From NCBI GenBank assembly GCA_012031335.1, contig JAAUTT010000273.1, positions 1 through 6,386 on the forward strand: a stretch of DNA of 6,386 nucleotides, written 5' to 3'. A model generated the notes under the pieces. It saw nothing but the letters and a program-made list of their open reading frames with translations, searched no databases and had not been told where the DNA came from. Every line of letters begins with the position of its first letter. Positions within the stretch are counted from its first letter, which is position 1. Origin of the DNA: Bacteroidales bacterium. Its GTDB lineage: Bacteria > Bacteroidota > Bacteroidia > Bacteroidales > JAAUTT01. The translations under genes were made by a program, and so were the position numbers. This document shows, one piece after another, positions 4,641-6,386 of the stretch.

Positions 4641-6198
4641 CAGCGGCATGGGTATCCATTTGTTATCCTTTTTCCGGACCTTTTCGGAAGCTCTGGGATC
4701 GATCACCACAAAGTGATTTTCACTACTGATAACTGAATCTTCAACATTCCAGTTCCCATGTAACTCAATGGTTCCTCTGTCGAGCGGAAAAGACGTATAA
4801 CTTATCAAATATGGATTAAACATTGTTGCCGGAATATCCTCAAATTTGTACGATAAATCGAAATTGCCGGTATTTTCAGGGTAAACCTTTACCTGAGCCG
4901 AAGCTGCACCATGCGGATGGATAAGCGTTTTCATTTTTATGGTTATAAGATCCCGTTTTTTATCAATAGAATCAGCTTCGACACTTAAGGGATACAGCGA
5001 CATACTGAACTTTTCGCTCAACGAGTAATCGTTAAACATAAAATCGGCTTTTTCAATCGCAAAGCTGTTAATTTTAAAATAATCATTTTTAAATGTTTTA
5101 GAAAGTGCCTGGATATAATCGGCCAGCATCAGAACAAGGTTGAACTTTTCGGGGTTAGCTTTAACGGAGTTAATATTTTCACCTTTTTCTCCGAACATTA
5201 GCTGAATATTATCAAGACTGTCATATTTCTCATATTTCATTACCGGATGAAGCAGCAAAACAGTATCGATAATCCGGTACCTTTTCATGGGGTTCAGCTC
5301 TACAAATTTGAAAACCAACTTATCGAACGAAACATAATCTTCCTTTTCGGACTTGCCGAAGTGAAAATCGCTGATAGCCAGTCTGCCTTTGGTGGTGAGA
5401 CTCATGGAATCGTTCAGGTTACCTGAAAGCTGAAGATTGGCATCCAAAATTGCTCTCAACTGACCATAATTGGCCAGGTCCTTCATATACTGCTCAACTA
5501 ATTTCAAATCGAAATTCTGAATGATGGTATTCAGTTTATAATCCTTTTTCTTCATATCGAAAAAAAAGTGCCCCTTCATAGTACCACTGCCAGGACCGGA
5601 TGTCAGTGCATAAGACCCGCTAAGGGTATCGATATCCCATTTTTTTCCCTTGCTTTCAAAATGCATTTCCTTTACAAAATAATCAATGGGAGTTTGTTTA
5701 TCGTTGTAGTATACCTCTCCGTCAGTAATTTCCAGATTAAGTAAATTTAGTCGTAAAGGCTCATCAGGTTTTCTCCGTTCATCTTTGGACGAAAAACGTT
5801 GCATTAAATCGCTAAAATTAAACTTATTTCCATTTTGAATAACGCGTAATTTTGGCTCGTTAAGCGAGAAATGACTTATTTCATAAACCTTCGAAATAAG
5901 TTTGAGTAAAGAAACATTCACAGAAATCCCTTTTGCTGAAAAAAAGATATAGTTACTCCCATTTTCGAACACCTTCAGGTTACGAATATGGGCATATCCT
6001 GTGAAGGGATTGATATATACCCAATCCAGCTCAATTTGACGACCTGTAAGTTTTTCGTCATTTTTTTCGATGTAATTTTTAGCCACAGGCGAAATAAGCA
6101 GAATAACTGCTACCACCAAAACAGCAATAACAATGAAAGTTACAATCAGGAATTTTCGAAATCGTTTTTTGGGCATAACTAATCCACTAATAAAAGAT

Positions 6199-6215
6199 TA
6201 CCGGGTTTCCCCGGC
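6199..6215 (-). promoter_or_regulatory. GNRA-capped hairpin in the DUF748 5' region
   Basis: On the minus strand CCGGG and CCCGG (6210-6214 and 6201-6205) pair around a GAAA tetraloop, with a further G-U closing pair, about 24 bases upstream of the DUF748 ATG. It is the most GC-rich local stem in an AT-rich region. It is not followed by a strong T-run, so it looks more like a leader structure than a terminator. Confidence 0.4.
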
Positions 6216-6386
6216 ATAATAGCAAATATCCGCTTCTTTGGGATAAATTAACTTATATAAAAACCGTAAATATTTACACAATTCACACTTTAACAGAATT
6301 TTGGACCCTTTTTACAAGCACAGAATCAGTATTTCGGGGCAAACCTGTCAGGTATGAAATATGCATACCGAATTGATTTTTTAACT

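Larger units (their letters stand above)
3855..6176 (-). pseudogene. AsmA-like DUF748 envelope protein, with two compensating one-base frameshifts
   Basis: Reconstructed length is 773 residues. Residues 1-8 are basic (MPKKRFRK), 9-31 form a single inner-membrane anchor ending in LLISPVAKNYIE, and the rest is a long beta-strand-rich periplasmic region of the AsmA/DUF748 type. Such proteins form elongated grooves; relatives (TamB, YhdP, YicH) act in phospholipid transport to, and homeostasis of, the outer membrane. Family marks are NPFTGYAHIRNLKV near 56-69, SLLKLISKVYEISHFSLNEP near 88-107, IDPRASEKV, WIPMPLI near 507-513, then RGNVIDYKIPIKGNLKDPEF and a C-terminal helical part (FIEKIAEFLEENKEADIVVKP), a Lys/Glu/Asn-rich stretch, and PYNGFSYYQINYKGDIPDELLEAY near the end. 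The frame changes after D514 (one extra base near 4634) and returns after K718 (one base missing at 4020-4024). The stop TAG is at 3855-3857. Net shift is zero, so total length is divisible by three. Uncorrected, the pieces stop at 4611 and 3893. It is followed by the BON gene. Confidence 0.87.

Noticed and set aside
5988..6182. A 64-codon plus-strand open frame over the DUF748 N-terminus
   Set aside because: It is antisense to the membrane anchor and start of the DUF748 gene, and its composition is that expected of the complementary strand.
6354..6386. ATG at 6354 opening a plus-strand frame to the right edge
   Set aside because: Only 11 codons are visible (MKYAYRIDFLT), with no promoter or family evidence. 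It may be the start of a divergent gene but cannot be supported. The local GGTATG/CATACC inverted repeat is also too short to call.
1..6386. Mobile element, CRISPR, tRNA or rRNA
   Set aside because: I saw no transposase or integrase motifs, no spaced direct repeats, and no cloverleaf or rRNA-like conserved stretches on either strand.

Overview
The window looks like chromosomal DNA from a member of the Bacteroidota, probably a free-living Marinilabiliales/Bacteroidales-like lineage (inference). The reasons are: AT-rich DNA with AT-rich intergenic gaps; start codons without Shine-Dalgarno sequences; copies of the Bacteroidota -7 promoter element TAnnTTTG upstream of several genes; two probable lipoproteins; and protein sequences (DUF748/AsmA-like, BON, DUF202, class I FbaB aldolase) of the style seen in that phylum. 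I see no transposase, integrase, CRISPR array, tRNA or rRNA, so this looks like ordinary core or envelope-stress chromosome rather than a mobile region.

Layout from left to right. (1) 1-586, minus: N-terminal part of an exported amidase-signature enzyme, cut by the left edge. (2) 664-849, minus: a 61-residue CsbD-like helical protein. (3) 850-1177: a 328-base divergent gap with a candidate -7 element and a LacI-type palindrome. (4) 1178-2240, plus: class I fructose-bisphosphate aldolase (FbaB type), broken by one extra base near 1724. (5) 2245-2745, minus: an unrecognised lipoprotein with a GTG start and a good Bacteroidota promoter, convergent with the aldolase. (6) 2931-3311, minus: a three-helix DUF202/YidH membrane protein, preceded by a 223-base gap with a perfect -7 box, three inverted repeats and a strong hairpin. 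(7) 3535-3833, minus: a single BON-domain protein with a one-base deletion. (8) 3855-6176, minus: a 773-residue AsmA/DUF748-family envelope protein containing two opposite one-base shifts. (9) 6177-6386: upstream region with a GNRA-capped hairpin and a 12-codon upstream ORF.

The DUF748 and BON genes lie 21 bases apart on one strand and are probably co-transcribed. CsbD-like, BON, DUF202 and DUF748 proteins all belong to small or envelope-associated families linked to stress or membrane maintenance, so the window reads as a loose envelope-stress neighbourhood around one central-carbon enzyme (inference).

The most striking result is that four single-base frame changes occur in three otherwise well-preserved genes within about 3 kb. 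Each is repaired by adding or removing one base, after which the protein reads through at normal family length. This points to sequence error in the assembly, or else to very recent inactivation, and anyone using the translated proteins should correct for it first. I did not find a convincing previously undescribed system. The best regulatory lead is the leader region upstream of the DUF202 gene.
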